A stretch of 64,000 nucleotides of DNA, taken from assembly GCA_028224375.1 (NCBI GenBank), contig JAOIVW010000001.1, positions 62,001-126,000 on the forward strand, in the 5' to 3' direction. Below, piece after piece: positions 35,847-47,142 of this stretch; the first letter of the stretch is position 1; each line of letters begins with the position of its first letter. The translations under genes and the position numbers were made by a program. The notes under the pieces were generated by a model, which worked only from the letters and a program-made list of their open reading frames with translations, was not told the DNA's origin and ran no database searches. Origin of the DNA: Hellea sp. (GTDB taxonomy: Bacteria; Pseudomonadota; Alphaproteobacteria; Caulobacterales; Maricaulaceae).

Positions 35847-36638
35847 GTCCAGCATGTAATAGGCTTTGAGGCGGTTTTCATCTTCTAGGAAGTTCGCCAA
35901 GGTTTTGCTGGTCGTCGTCAGGATTTTATCTTCGTGATCTTCCATCACCAATCGCTCATCCACCAGTGGCCCGATATAGCGTCGAATGAGAGAGGTCTTG
36001 AGCTCGGCGGGACGGAGTATATCTTTGAGCCGTGCTTTGATGGCAAGACTATCCGTAGTGTTCCATATCATAGCCGCTAAAGTATCGAGCATGAACTCAT
36101 TACAATTTTGCAGCCGAGGGTCATAGGGATTAGAAATGAGCGAGTAATTGACTTGATGCACCGCGCCATATTGCGGCGATAAGATGTAATTATAAAGCTG
36201 CTCTTGGGTAGCATCATCGGGAATAATAAACCCCGCATCACGCTCACGCAAAAGCCGCAGAAAATCAGCAGGCGTATCTGCCACAAGGGACGAGACCAAG
36301 CGGTTCTCCTCTCCGTGATAAAGATTATAAACGGCATAGTTTTCTGTTTCGGGTTGATAGAGAAAAAAGGCGGAATGGGTAAACATGACGCCTTTAGGAA
36401 GTTTGTCGCGCGGCTGACCAGAGCGAGAGACGATTGCCGCTTTGACATTATTCTTGCGCAGTTCCGCCGTGATGGTCTTGCCATAATTGCCGAGCGTCTC
36501 ATCATCAAAGAGGGCAGGGCCTATATTTGTTGACGCTGTGAATTGGCGGTAAACTGTATGAATGTGCCATCCAAAAACGGAGGAGGCGATGAATAGGGCC
36601 GCGACAATTCCCAGCAGGATTTTCCACTTAAGGTTCAT
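35817..36638 (-). CDS. DUF2145-like membrane-anchored protein, 273 aa
   Basis: N-terminal anchor (residues 6-24), then a periplasmic domain with the DUF2145-type pattern: AIVSRSGQPRDKLPKGVMFT followed by a His (THSAFFLY), YAVYNLYHG, and the NCNEFMLDTLAAMIW helix with Cys and Asn-Glu resembling an NlpC/P60-like fold. Function of the family is unknown. Its start codon overlaps the xthA stop (TAATG), so they are translationally coupled. Confidence 0.7.
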   Translation of the reverse strand: MNLKWKILLGIVAALFIASSVFGWHIHTVYRQFTASTNIGPALFDDETLGNYGKTITAELRKNNVKAAIVSRSGQPRDKLPKGVMFTHSAFFLYQPETENYAVYNLYHGEENRLVSSLVADTPADFLRLLRERDAGFIIPDDATQEQLYNYILSPQYGAVHQVNYSLISNPYDPRLQNCNEFMLDTLAAMIWNTTDSLAIKARLKDILRPAELKTSLIRRYIGPLVDERLVMEDHEDKILTTTSKTLANFLEDENRLKAYYMLDLETGAQQAL

Positions 36639-37438
36639 TACAGATCAAAGGTTCCAATAACCGGGACATGGTCAGAAGGCTTCACCCCTTCGCGCACATC
36701 TTTATCAATGCGAAACTCGGTGAGGCGGTCTGCGGCTTGCGGCGAAAGCAGGAGGTGGTCAATGCGAATACCCAGATTGTTCTGCCAGGCCCCGCGTTGA
36801 TAATCCCAAAACGTATATTGCCCCGCACGGCCATCCAGTTGCTCAAAGGTTTCAGTAAGCCCTAGGTTTAAAAGAGCCCGCCACGCCGCATGTGTTTCGG
36901 GCCGGTAGGCTGCATCACCTTCCCACCCCTTTGGGTCATGAACATCCTTGGCCTCGGGGATAACATTGTAATCCCCCGTCAGAATAAGCGGTTCTTCATA
37001 ATCTAAGAGTATGGCGGCATGGTCTTTCAAACGGTGCATCCAGTTAAGCTTGTATTTATATTTGGCGGTCAACTCGCCGCTTTCCTCCATTACAGGATTA
37101 CCATTGGGCAGGTATATAGACGCCACGCGGAAAGGACCTTGAGGGCCGGAGATAACAGCTTCGATGTAGCGGGCCTGTTCATCCGTCTCGTCACCAGGCA
37201 GGCCTGACGTAACCTCCTCAATGGGATGTTTTGACAGGATAGCCACACCATTATAACTCTTCTGGCCATGGGTTTTGATATTATAACCCAGCGCCTCTAT
37301 CTCTTCGCGAGGGAAAGCTTCGTCGACAGTTTTGATCTCTTGGAGACAAACAACATCCGGCTTAGCCTCCGCCAGCCACTTCGTCACCGCATGCAGACGC
37401 GCATTGATGGAGTTCACATTCCAGGTGGCGATTTGCAT
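36638..37438 (-). CDS. xthA: Exodeoxyribonuclease III / AP endonuclease
   Basis: Base-excision-repair AP endonuclease of the ExoIII family. MQIATWNVNSINARL begins the protein; the longer frame would run into the upstream gene. The catalytic blocks are CLQEIKT (Glu), LTGDYNVIP (Asp, Asn), FWDYQRGAWQNNLGIRIDH and PSDHVPV (His). The start lies one base after the stop of the upstream methyltransferase gene. Length 266 is typical. Confidence 0.94.
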   Translation of the reverse strand: MQIATWNVNSINARLHAVTKWLAEAKPDVVCLQEIKTVDEAFPREEIEALGYNIKTHGQKSYNGVAILSKHPIEEVTSGLPGDETDEQARYIEAVISGPQGPFRVASIYLPNGNPVMEESGELTAKYKYKLNWMHRLKDHAAILLDYEEPLILTGDYNVIPEAKDVHDPKGWEGDAAYRPETHAAWRALLNLGLTETFEQLDGRAGQYTFWDYQRGAWQNNLGIRIDHLLLSPQAADRLTEFRIDKDVREGVKPSDHVPVIGTFDL

Positions 37439-37439
37439 C

Positions 37440-38528
37440 TTAGAGCTTTCGGTAAACTTGGTAGCCAAAGCCCTTGGTCGGGTCTTTTACCAGCTTCTCA
37501 AATTGGTCTTCAGGGAATGACGTATCAACGCAATGTTGCGGAATGTAACCAAAGGAGCGCCGCGGAAAATAATTGGCCAATAAACCTTTGAGAGTGCGCA
37601 CTGATGTATTCTCAATCAGGTTTACGTTAAAGACCGCAATGCCGCCTGGTTTTAGCACGCGGGCAAACTCGGTGAGGTAGTTCCACTGTTTTACGAAAGG
37701 CATAAAATACAGACATGAGGAGGCGACACATATATCCATCGACTCGCTCTCAGTCTCCGATAATGACTCTCCGTCACACTGTTTTGAATCTACGCCGAGA
37801 TTGTCCTTCAGCCATTGTGCCCAGCCCGTATCAATTTCATAGACGTGAAATGTATCAGGCTTATAGCGGTTTTGCATATATCGCGTTGCTGCGCCCCAAG
37901 CGGCCCCGATTTCGCAAACTGCTGTTACGCGCTTAGGGTCTATGAATTCTTTTTTGATAATTTCATCAAAGCGCTCAATCGTAATTCGGATATGATTAGC
38001 TTTCAATTCATCCAAGGTCATACCTTGTTTGGCGGCATAGGCGATATCAGTTTCACCGCGCTGGAAAGTTACGATGGGACGAAGGCCCGTAAAGTCAAAG
38101 CCTTGCGCCATATCCATTTCGGTCGTGAAGAGCTGTTCGTAAAAAGCCCGGTGCTGCGTTTTCTCCATCTCGCTCTTAAAGGCGATTATTTTATCAGGAG
38201 TTGCTTTATCCTCACATTTGGCAATGAAACGCTGATAAGCCTCTTCGGGCAAACGCAGTTTTGTGCCGGTGAAAAAAGTATCAATGCGATCGAGCGTCAT
38301 ATTTTTTCGGCTGTTAATACGCACCGCATTCATTTCAGCTTTTTGCGCCTCGATAACTTCTTTTAAGCTTGTATTTGATTCAATACGCTCGGCCAGGCGG
38401 GCACGATATTTTTCATTTGCTTCCGTTAACTTTGCAATCTCCTGATGCAGATTTGCGACGGAGAGCGGAGCTGTTCCGTCTCGGGATTGTGGCCCGGTAC
38501 CCGTGAAAAATCTTGAAAGAATACCCAT
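37440..38528 (-). CDS. SAM-dependent methyltransferase with N-terminal coiled coil, 362 aa
   Basis: Residues about 20-75 form a charged coiled coil. The C-terminal Rossmann domain (from about residue 200) has the SAM site VCEIGAAWGAATRYM, FHVYEID, and the late motif ARVLKPGGIAVFNVNL, a class I methyltransferase. Substrate unknown; similar proteins occur near polysaccharide genes. It is co-directional and nearly overlapping with xthA. Confidence 0.8.
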   Translation of the reverse strand: MGILSRFFTGTGPQSRDGTAPLSVANLHQEIAKLTEANEKYRARLAERIESNTSLKEVIEAQKAEMNAVRINSRKNMTLDRIDTFFTGTKLRLPEEAYQRFIAKCEDKATPDKIIAFKSEMEKTQHRAFYEQLFTTEMDMAQGFDFTGLRPIVTFQRGETDIAYAAKQGMTLDELKANHIRITIERFDEIIKKEFIDPKRVTAVCEIGAAWGAATRYMQNRYKPDTFHVYEIDTGWAQWLKDNLGVDSKQCDGESLSETESESMDICVASSCLYFMPFVKQWNYLTEFARVLKPGGIAVFNVNLIENTSVRTLKGLLANYFPRRSFGYIPQHCVDTSFPEDQFEKLVKDPTKGFGYQVYRKL

Positions 38529-38550
38529 TATGCCGCTTTCAGGCTATGAC

Positions 38551-39105
38551 TTACTTAACTTCCAAAAGTTGCATGTTGAAGACCAATGTTGCATTTGGCG
38601 GAATACCGGGGCGGCCACGCGGACCGTAGGCGATATCGCCTGGAACATAGAGAATCCAGGCAGAACAGGGCTTCATCATAGTCAGCGCTTCGTTCCAGCC
38701 TCTGATGAAAGCATTGGCATTATACTCCAAAGGCTCATTGCGCTCATAGGAACTGTCAAAGACTTTTCCGTCCGGGAAATAGCCATGATAATTGGCGCGA
38801 ATAACTTGCGGGCCAACAGGTGAGGGGCCGTTTTTAACGCCCTTTTGAATAATCTTATATTGAAGCCCGCTATCTAGGGTCACAACACCTTTGCGCTTAC
38901 CATTGGCTTCGTGCCAAGCGGCATAATCTTCAGACGCCGCAGGCATTTGATCGCCGGCGTAGGCGGTAACATCCGTAATAACATTTTCGGTCGGACACAC
39001 GGTTGGCCCTGTCCCATCACTGGCTTCAATCGTTGTCGTGTCGCCCCCTGAACAGGCGATGAGTGTGAGGCAGGCTGCACCTGCGGCTAAGTATTTAAGT
39101 GTCAT
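38551..39105 (-). CDS. FKBP-type peptidyl-prolyl isomerase lipoprotein, 184 aa
   Basis: Start at 39105 behind AGAAGGA. The lipobox LIAC (Cys about 18) indicates an outer-membrane lipoprotein. The FKBP domain (from about residue 75) has LDSGLQYKIIQKG, NYHGYFPDGKVFDSSYERNE, the aromatic pocket residues and YGPRGRPGIPPNATLVFNMQ. Catalyses proline isomerisation in periplasmic folding. Separated by 23 bases from the CoxE-like gene upstream. Confidence 0.92.
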   Translation of the reverse strand: MTLKYLAAGAACLTLIACSGGDTTTIEASDGTGPTVCPTENVITDVTAYAGDQMPAASEDYAAWHEANGKRKGVVTLDSGLQYKIIQKGVKNGPSPVGPQVIRANYHGYFPDGKVFDSSYERNEPLEYNANAFIRGWNEALTMMKPCSAWILYVPGDIAYGPRGRPGIPPNATLVFNMQLLEVK

Positions 39106-39128
39106 GATTTTTCCTTCTAGTCTGAGCG

Positions 39129-40313
39129 CTAGCGCGCCAATTCTTTCATAGCTGATTCGAGCCCTGACAATGTCATAGGGAACATACGCTCTAGGCCAAT
39201 AATGTCTTGTATCATCTTTGTCGATTGCGAATATTGCCAATATTTTTCTTCAGTCGGGTTTATCCATATAAGGTGCGGATAAACTTCGACAAGCCGCTGT
39301 AACCAAACCGCGCCGGGTTCCTCGTTCCAATGCTCCACAGAGCCGCCGCGCATGGCAACCTCATAAGGGCTCATCGCAGCATCGCCAACAATCACCACGC
39401 GGTAATCGCTGGCAAATTTATGCAGGATATCCCACGTAGGCGTAACTTCGCGCATGCGGCGGATATTATCCTTCCAGACATGCTCATAAATGCAGTTGTG
39501 GAAATAGAAATATTCTAAGCGCTTAAATTCACTGCGGGCGGCAGAGAAAAGTTCTTCGGCTTGTTTGACATGAGCGTCCATGGACCCGCCAATATCAAAA
39601 AAGGTCAGGACTTTCACCGCGTTGCGGCGCTCAGGACGCATTTTAATATCAAGCCATCCTTGCTTAGCCGTGCCGCGAATAGTGCCGTCCAAATCCAATT
39701 CTTCAACCGCGCCTTCGCGGGCAAATTTTCGCAGACGGCGCAGGGCGACTTTTATGTTCCGCGTTCCAATTTCGCGGTCACCATCCAAATTTTTAAAGTG
39801 ACGCTTATCCCAGACTTTGACAGCCTTGCCATGCTTGCCAGGTCCACCAATGCGCACACCCTCAGGATTATAGCCGCCATGGCCGAAAGGTGACGTACCG
39901 CCCGTGCCGATATTTTTACTGCCGCCCTCATGGCGTTTATCTTGGTTTTCAAGACGCTCTTTGAGGGCTTCCATAATTTTGTCGAAATCACCCAGCGCTT
40001 CTATCTCTGCCATTTCTTCAGGCGTCAGATGTTGCTCCGCCATTTTACGCAGCCAGTCGGCGGGAATTTCGTGTTCGTCCTGTCCGAATATATCAGACAG
40101 ATAATCTAGCCCGCGAAAGACATGAGAAAAGACTTGATCAAATTTATCTAAATCACGCTCATCTTTCACAAGTGCTGTGCGCGCCAGATAATAAAAACCA
40201 TCTAGGCTGTCATTAGCGACATTCTTATCTACCCCCTCGAGAAGCGTTAAATATTCTCGAATAGTGACAGGGAGTTTGGCGGCGCGAAGCTCTTTGAAAA
40301 AGGTCTGAAACAT
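39129..40313 (-). CDS. CoxE-like VWA domain protein, 394 aa
   Basis: Family of CoxE/YehP-type proteins that work with MoxR AAA+ ATPases in maturation of metalloenzymes. The MIDAS-like site is LTFFDIGGSMD (DIGGSM instead of the usual DxSxS-type), followed by RLEYFYFHNCIYEHVW and YRVVIVGDAAMSPYEVA. A Gly-rich loop GTGGTSPFGHGGYNPEGVRI precedes it. No MoxR partner is adjacent, which is unusual. Overlaps the Kazal lipoprotein gene by one base. Confidence 0.88.
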   Translation of the reverse strand: MFQTFFKELRAAKLPVTIREYLTLLEGVDKNVANDSLDGFYYLARTALVKDERDLDKFDQVFSHVFRGLDYLSDIFGQDEHEIPADWLRKMAEQHLTPEEMAEIEALGDFDKIMEALKERLENQDKRHEGGSKNIGTGGTSPFGHGGYNPEGVRIGGPGKHGKAVKVWDKRHFKNLDGDREIGTRNIKVALRRLRKFAREGAVEELDLDGTIRGTAKQGWLDIKMRPERRNAVKVLTFFDIGGSMDAHVKQAEELFSAARSEFKRLEYFYFHNCIYEHVWKDNIRRMREVTPTWDILHKFASDYRVVIVGDAAMSPYEVAMRGGSVEHWNEEPGAVWLQRLVEVYPHLIWINPTEEKYWQYSQSTKMIQDIIGLERMFPMTLSGLESAMKELAR

Positions 40314-40711
40314 TAGCTTTCACATTCCCCTTGAGACATCGCGCTAACGCCATTTGAATTGGCAACGCATTCGTTAGAATAGGTTTTGCCGTCACACCCG
40401 CAAACGGGACGATAGTCTTTCGTGCAGATTTGAGGGCGGACACGGCAAACACCCGGGGCATCTGCTGCGCCGCACATATCGCGAACTTCGCGGTGGCAAT
40501 ATTCTTCAGGCGTATTGCAGGTCGCAGGAGCGGGGGCCATCCTAACGCCGCAATAACGCTCGCCCTCTTCGGGAGCTTCACTGACCGGAAAGCTCGGCGG
40601 CGGAATATGTTCACCCGCCGTTGGAAGCTGTTTACCCTTCGCCGCAGGACTATCAATCGGAACGGCACAAGATGAGAGAATAAAGCTCAATATGATTATG
40701 AGCAGACGCAT
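40313..40711 (-). CDS. Kazal-domain lipoprotein, 132 aa
   Basis: Lipobox LSSC (Cys15) anchors it. The C-terminal 45 residues are a Kazal-type serine protease inhibitor domain: PQICTKDYRPVCGCDGKTYS followed by NECVAN and a final GEC, with the six-cysteine spacing. A further Cys-rich stretch (CGVRMAPAPATCNTPEEYC) precedes it. Bacterial Kazal proteins may inhibit subtilisin-like proteases of competitors or predators. One-base overlap with the CoxE-like gene on one side and the DUF533 gene on the other. Confidence 0.88.
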   Translation of the reverse strand: MRLLIIILSFILSSCAVPIDSPAAKGKQLPTAGEHIPPPSFPVSEAPEEGERYCGVRMAPAPATCNTPEEYCHREVRDMCGAADAPGVCRVRPQICTKDYRPVCGCDGKTYSNECVANSNGVSAMSQGECES

Positions 40712-41436
40712 TACCCCGTGCGCATCTCAGTTTCTATTTTAGCCGCAAGTTCAGGGTCTAGTTTTAAGCCCATGGCGAGTTGGTCAAGATAGTCGCGTTC
40801 TTTGGGGTTGAGGCCATTGGCCACGCGGCAAGATACAGCATAAATTTCAGCGGCAGTTTGGTCATTATTAGCTAAAGCGGCAATGGCTTTAGCGTTGGCG
40901 GGTTGGTCCATTACGGCTTGAACCGCTTCGACGCTTGCTCCTTCATAGGCTTTGATGATGTCGAGTTCTTCGTCATGAAGGGAGCCATCGGCTTTTGCGG
41001 CTGAAACCATGGCTTTGAGTAGTATTGCGGCGCGCTCATCAGCCTTTGGACCTTTGAGAAGACCAATAACTTCGTCTGCACTCGTCGGCATTTTTCCGGC
41101 CTTATGCGCTTTATAGGCTAGCACGCCAAAGGCACTTAATCCGCCCAAAGTGGCCAGCTTGCGTCCTGAGCGCGACGTGAGAAGAAGTGCAATCGCCCCA
41201 GCTGCCGCGCCAGTGCCAACGCCTTTGCGCAGCGCCTCACGGCTGACTTCGGTGTCTTCCAAATTCAGTTTGTCGACTAAGTAATCTTCGCCTTTTGCAG
41301 CAATCTCTTTGCCTTTTACTGTCAGGCCGCCTGTTTGGGCTTGGCCTTGTTTGACTAAGTTTTTGCCAGCCGCCAGAATTTGCTCAAGCAATTCCTGCGG
41401 GTTGATATCAGATAGGTTCATCGCTTTATCAGTCAT
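40711..41436 (-). CDS. DUF533 / TerB-like protein, 241 aa
   Basis: Start at 41436: GGAG lies six bases upstream of this ATG, while the in-frame ATG at 41442 abuts the GGAG directly. Middle Gly/Ala-rich membrane-like segment (GVGTGAAAGAIALLLTSRSG), then a TerB-like domain with KAMVSAAKADGSLHDEELDI. Family DUF533 (YebE of E. coli), inner-membrane protein of the envelope stress response, role unclear. Divergent from the penicillin-acylase-family gene. Confidence 0.85.
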   Translation of the reverse strand: MTDKAMNLSDINPQELLEQILAAGKNLVKQGQAQTGGLTVKGKEIAAKGEDYLVDKLNLEDTEVSREALRKGVGTGAAAGAIALLLTSRSGRKLATLGGLSAFGVLAYKAHKAGKMPTSADEVIGLLKGPKADERAAILLKAMVSAAKADGSLHDEELDIIKAYEGASVEAVQAVMDQPANAKAIAALANNDQTAAEIYAVSCRVANGLNPKERDYLDQLAMGLKLDPELAAKIETEMRTG

Positions 41437-41530
41437 ATTCATCTCCAGAATGTGACCCAAGCCTACAACAGCGGTGTATGATTTCCAAATCTTACTTGCC
41501 TTTACTGCTGTATTTATCGACAAGGGGATT

Positions 41531-43672
41531 ATGCGTAAATTACTAAAAACGACGGCCATTTTAGCTATATTTGGAGTAGCGGGCGGACTATTTTATCTGC
41601 ACACTCCGTCTTCGACTAAGCCGAAGGCTGAAAGCGTTCGTGCTGCTGCCTCAAATTATCAAGCCCGTATCATTCGCGATGAGTGGGGCGTACCTCATAT
41701 TTTCGGTAAAACTGATGCCGATGCTAGCTTTGGTTATGGCTATGCTCATGCTGAGGATGATTGGGAAACGATACAGGATGTTATAATTGCGGCGCGCGGG
41801 ATGAGCGCGCAATATAAAGGCAAAGACGTTGCCCCGCAGGATTACCTCTATGATTTATTCAAAGTCCGTGAAGCTGTGGATGGTAAATATGACTCGGAAA
41901 TTACGCCGCAGATTAAAGCTATCGCAAAAGCTTATGCTGATGCCATCAATTTCTTTGCAATCGAAAACCCTGACCGTGTTTTGCCAGGATTACTTCCTGT
42001 CACTGAGAAGGATGTTGTTGCTGGGTATACCTGGGCCACGCCTTTTTTTTACCGGCTGGACGGTAAGCTGGAAGAGCTGTTTACAGATGAAAATAAACCT
42101 GCCGTATCGCCTTGGCAGCAACAGTCTTCTCTAAACTTACCCGAGGCGGTCAGAGGGTCAAACGCATTCGCTATAGCGCCGTCAAAATCTGTAGATAGGC
42201 ACACACGGTTGATTGTTAATTCGCATCAACCGATGAATGGACCTTATGCTTGGTATGAGGCGCATATGGTATCTGAAGAGGGTCTAAATTTAGCGGGAGC
42301 AAGTTTTCCGGGAACGCCGATATTGGCACAAGGCGTGACACCTAATTTGGGTTGGGCTCATACGGTCAATCAGCCTGACCTTGTTGATATTTATGTGCTC
42401 GAGACAAACCGAGAAAAGAAACCGACGCAATATAAGCTCGACGGTGAATGGCGTGACTTTGAAATCACAAAATCCAAGTTTCGGGTTAAGTTATTCGGGC
42501 CGTTTTCACTTCCAATTACGCGTGACGTGCTCTGGTCAGAACATGGGCCCGTGCTGGAAACGCCGACTGGATATTACGCAATACGTTTCGCTGGGCTTCA
42601 GGGTGTAGGGGCGCTGCAGCAATGGTATGACATGGGAAAAGCCACCAACATGGCCGAATGGCGCGAAGCGCTCGAGCAAAATGGCGTGTTGAGTTTTAAC
42701 ATCACCTATGCCGATAAAGAGGGCAATATTGGCGAGATTTATAATGCCCGTATGCCGCGGCGCATTGAGGGTCCTGATTGGCAGAAAGCTCTTCCGGGGG
42801 ATCAATCTAAACTTATCTGGACAGATTTTCGTGATGTGTCAGAACTGCCGCAAATCTGGAATCCTGACTGCGGCTGGTTATTCTCAGCAAATTCAACACC
42901 GTTTAAAATTACGAGCGCGGAATGTAATAATAAGCGCGAAGATTTTTCAGAAACGATGGGGCTAGAACCGCGCATGACAAACCGCGCACGTAGAGCCTTG
43001 GCACTATTTGAACCTGATACGGAAATCACCGAGGAAGAGCTTATTCGGTATCGGGCAGACACGAAATATGACCCTCAAAGTGCGGTCATGCAAATGGTCG
43101 TTGAGCTAGTCGCGACGCCATCTGATGATCCTTTGGTGAAAGAAGCGCAAGAGGTTCTACGAAATTGGGATGGGGACACGACCCAAGACAATCGCGGCGC
43201 CGCACTAGCGATCATTACAGGGACGCGGGCTTTGGGATATGAATTTATCAAGCCTGAAGCTGACCCGATGGAAATGCTAAAGAAAACGGCCAACGAGCTG
43301 AAAGAAAGATTTGGCCGTATCGACCCTGAGTGGGGCGAGATAAACCGTATTCAGCGCGGTGATGTTGATTTGCCTCTGGATGGCGGGCCTGATGTTTTAC
43401 GGGCTATCTATGCGGACCGCGACGGAATTTCCAAAGACGGCATCATGAATGCTTTCGCAGGAGATACTCACATTATGTATGCGGATTGGGACGAGACTGG
43501 AAAGCTTACGCTGAAAACTATTCATCAATATGGAGCAGCCACGCTGGATGAAAATTCACCCCATTTTGATGATCAAGCACCACTATTTGCCCGGGGAGAG
43601 TATAAGCGTATGCCTATGACCCTCGAAGAGGTTTTGCCCAATGCCGCACGTGATTACAAGCCTGGGCAATAA
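41531..43672 (+). CDS. Penicillin acylase family Ntn-hydrolase, 713 aa
   Basis: Periplasmic amidase that self-cleaves to expose the nucleophile. Membrane/signal helix (residues 8-27), alpha-subunit block IIRDEWGVPHIFGKTDADAS, spacer, then the beta-subunit start RGSNAFAIAP with Ser210. Further conserved blocks are IVNSHQP, GASFPGTPILAQG and the Asn-containing oxyanion region LSFNITYADKEGNIGE. Family members hydrolyse acyl-homoserine lactones, penicillins or cyclic lipopeptides; the substrate cannot be told here. Start chosen at the ATG behind AAGGGG. Confidence 0.92.
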   Translation: MRKLLKTTAILAIFGVAGGLFYLHTPSSTKPKAESVRAAASNYQARIIRDEWGVPHIFGKTDADASFGYGYAHAEDDWETIQDVIIAARGMSAQYKGKDVAPQDYLYDLFKVREAVDGKYDSEITPQIKAIAKAYADAINFFAIENPDRVLPGLLPVTEKDVVAGYTWATPFFYRLDGKLEELFTDENKPAVSPWQQQSSLNLPEAVRGSNAFAIAPSKSVDRHTRLIVNSHQPMNGPYAWYEAHMVSEEGLNLAGASFPGTPILAQGVTPNLGWAHTVNQPDLVDIYVLETNREKKPTQYKLDGEWRDFEITKSKFRVKLFGPFSLPITRDVLWSEHGPVLETPTGYYAIRFAGLQGVGALQQWYDMGKATNMAEWREALEQNGVLSFNITYADKEGNIGEIYNARMPRRIEGPDWQKALPGDQSKLIWTDFRDVSELPQIWNPDCGWLFSANSTPFKITSAECNNKREDFSETMGLEPRMTNRARRALALFEPDTEITEEELIRYRADTKYDPQSAVMQMVVELVATPSDDPLVKEAQEVLRNWDGDTTQDNRGAALAIITGTRALGYEFIKPEADPMEMLKKTANELKERFGRIDPEWGEINRIQRGDVDLPLDGGPDVLRAIYADRDGISKDGIMNAFAGDTHIMYADWDETGKLTLKTIHQYGAATLDENSPHFDDQAPLFARGEYKRMPMTLEEVLPNAARDYKPGQ

Positions 43673-43674
43673 AA

Positions 43675-43702
43675 ACGGCGCCTCAAGTCATTGAGACGCC
43701 GT
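43675..43702. terminator. Terminator between the acylase gene and katG
   Basis: ACGGCGCCTCA pairs with TGAGACGCCGT (one mismatch) around six bases, followed on the plus strand by T-rich sequence; it serves convergent genes. Confidence 0.75.
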
Positions 43703-43743
43703 CTATATTTATAGCTTTTTTACAGTCTAGTTAGATAACTAAC

Positions 43744-45987
<2,244 letters not shown>

Positions 45988-46148
45988 TTAACTTAGTTAG
46001 AGTTTTTTTTCAGCCGTGACTAATTGGTTTTATCATATTTACCCATAGGCAGAGCCAATGAACAGTCTTAAATTACACTATCATGCCAATGTGTTTTGAC
46101 AAATTGCGACTTACGAGACATTCAAAGCAACTTATGGTAAGTTCTGAT

Positions 46149-47138
46149 ATGCGTCAGTTGTTAATATCGCTGGTTTCGGTGGGTGCCTTAGGTTTGGGAG
46201 GATGTGTAAGCAATCCCAAACTCCCTGTGGCCTTGGGAGAGGCTATGGAAAAAAATACGGCTATCCCGATAAAGATGAGTTTTACGGAGAAAGGGCTTAT
46301 CGTTGCGGAAGATGTCAGAATTAACGGGCAAACTCTAAGGTTTATCTTAGATACTGGAGCTACACAGTCGGCAATTTTTGAATCCTCATTGGAGCAACTC
46401 GATTTAAATCTGACATCTCACAAAGATACAATGGTTCATGGCATGATGCAGTCCAAACAGCATCGCTTAGTCAATATACCCAATGTAGAAATTGGATCTC
46501 TCCAGTTTTTGAATAAGCCCATGGTCATTTTGGAAGACAGAAGTTTAGGTTCTGAACAAGCTAAAGACTATGACGGCTTGATTGGAATGGATGTCTTATC
46601 CGACTACCAAATTTATGTTTCTCCAGTATTGCGCGAGATGAGATTTATTCCGAATGCATCCCAAATATATGTGCCCAACTATTGGCGGCGTGTCGAGCTT
46701 CTTGAAAACCCTTTTCTGGCGGATGACAGAGACCTACACTTCATCGAGCTTAGAGTGGATGGACGTCTGACACCCGCGCTTGTCGATACAGGCGCAGAAT
46801 TTAACGCTATGAATTGGTCCTCGGCGAGTTTTTCTCAAGCGAAACCGATAAGGAAGCGTTTACGTAAGGATTGGGAACTGCAGGGCGCTATTGGCACATT
46901 TGAACCTATCGCTATCTTAAACATGGAACTAGTTCGCGGAGGTCAGAGATTTTGGAAGGACAAAGACTTTATCATTATGGACTTTAAGAGCCTTGATATT
47001 CTGGGTGTTTCAGATGAACCTTTTGTCATTGCAGGTATGAAGCTTTTTGCAGATGAAACGCTCTTTATTGATTTTGAACGCAATTACATGGCAATAAAAC
47101 CTGCAACCAGAAATGTGCAATCCCGCTTGGCTGAATGA
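46149..47138 (+). CDS. Retropepsin-like lipoprotein with two DTGA motifs, 329 aa
   Basis: Start MRQLL at 46149, lipobox GLGGC (Cys near residue 19). The first aspartic protease half has RFILDTGATQS (D68) and GLIGMDVL, typical of bacterial retropepsins. A second half repeats the motif as ALVDTGAEFNAM (D213) and DILGVSD. Retroviral-type proteases have one DTG per chain and dimerise; two in one chain resembles a fused dimer as in pepsin. Periplasmic, function unknown. Convergent with alr. Confidence 0.82.
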   Translation: MRQLLISLVSVGALGLGGCVSNPKLPVALGEAMEKNTAIPIKMSFTEKGLIVAEDVRINGQTLRFILDTGATQSAIFESSLEQLDLNLTSHKDTMVHGMMQSKQHRLVNIPNVEIGSLQFLNKPMVILEDRSLGSEQAKDYDGLIGMDVLSDYQIYVSPVLREMRFIPNASQIYVPNYWRRVELLENPFLADDRDLHFIELRVDGRLTPALVDTGAEFNAMNWSSASFSQAKPIRKRLRKDWELQGAIGTFEPIAILNMELVRGGQRFWKDKDFIIMDFKSLDILGVSDEPFVIAGMKLFADETLFIDFERNYMAIKPATRNVQSRLAE

Positions 47139-47142
47139 AAAG

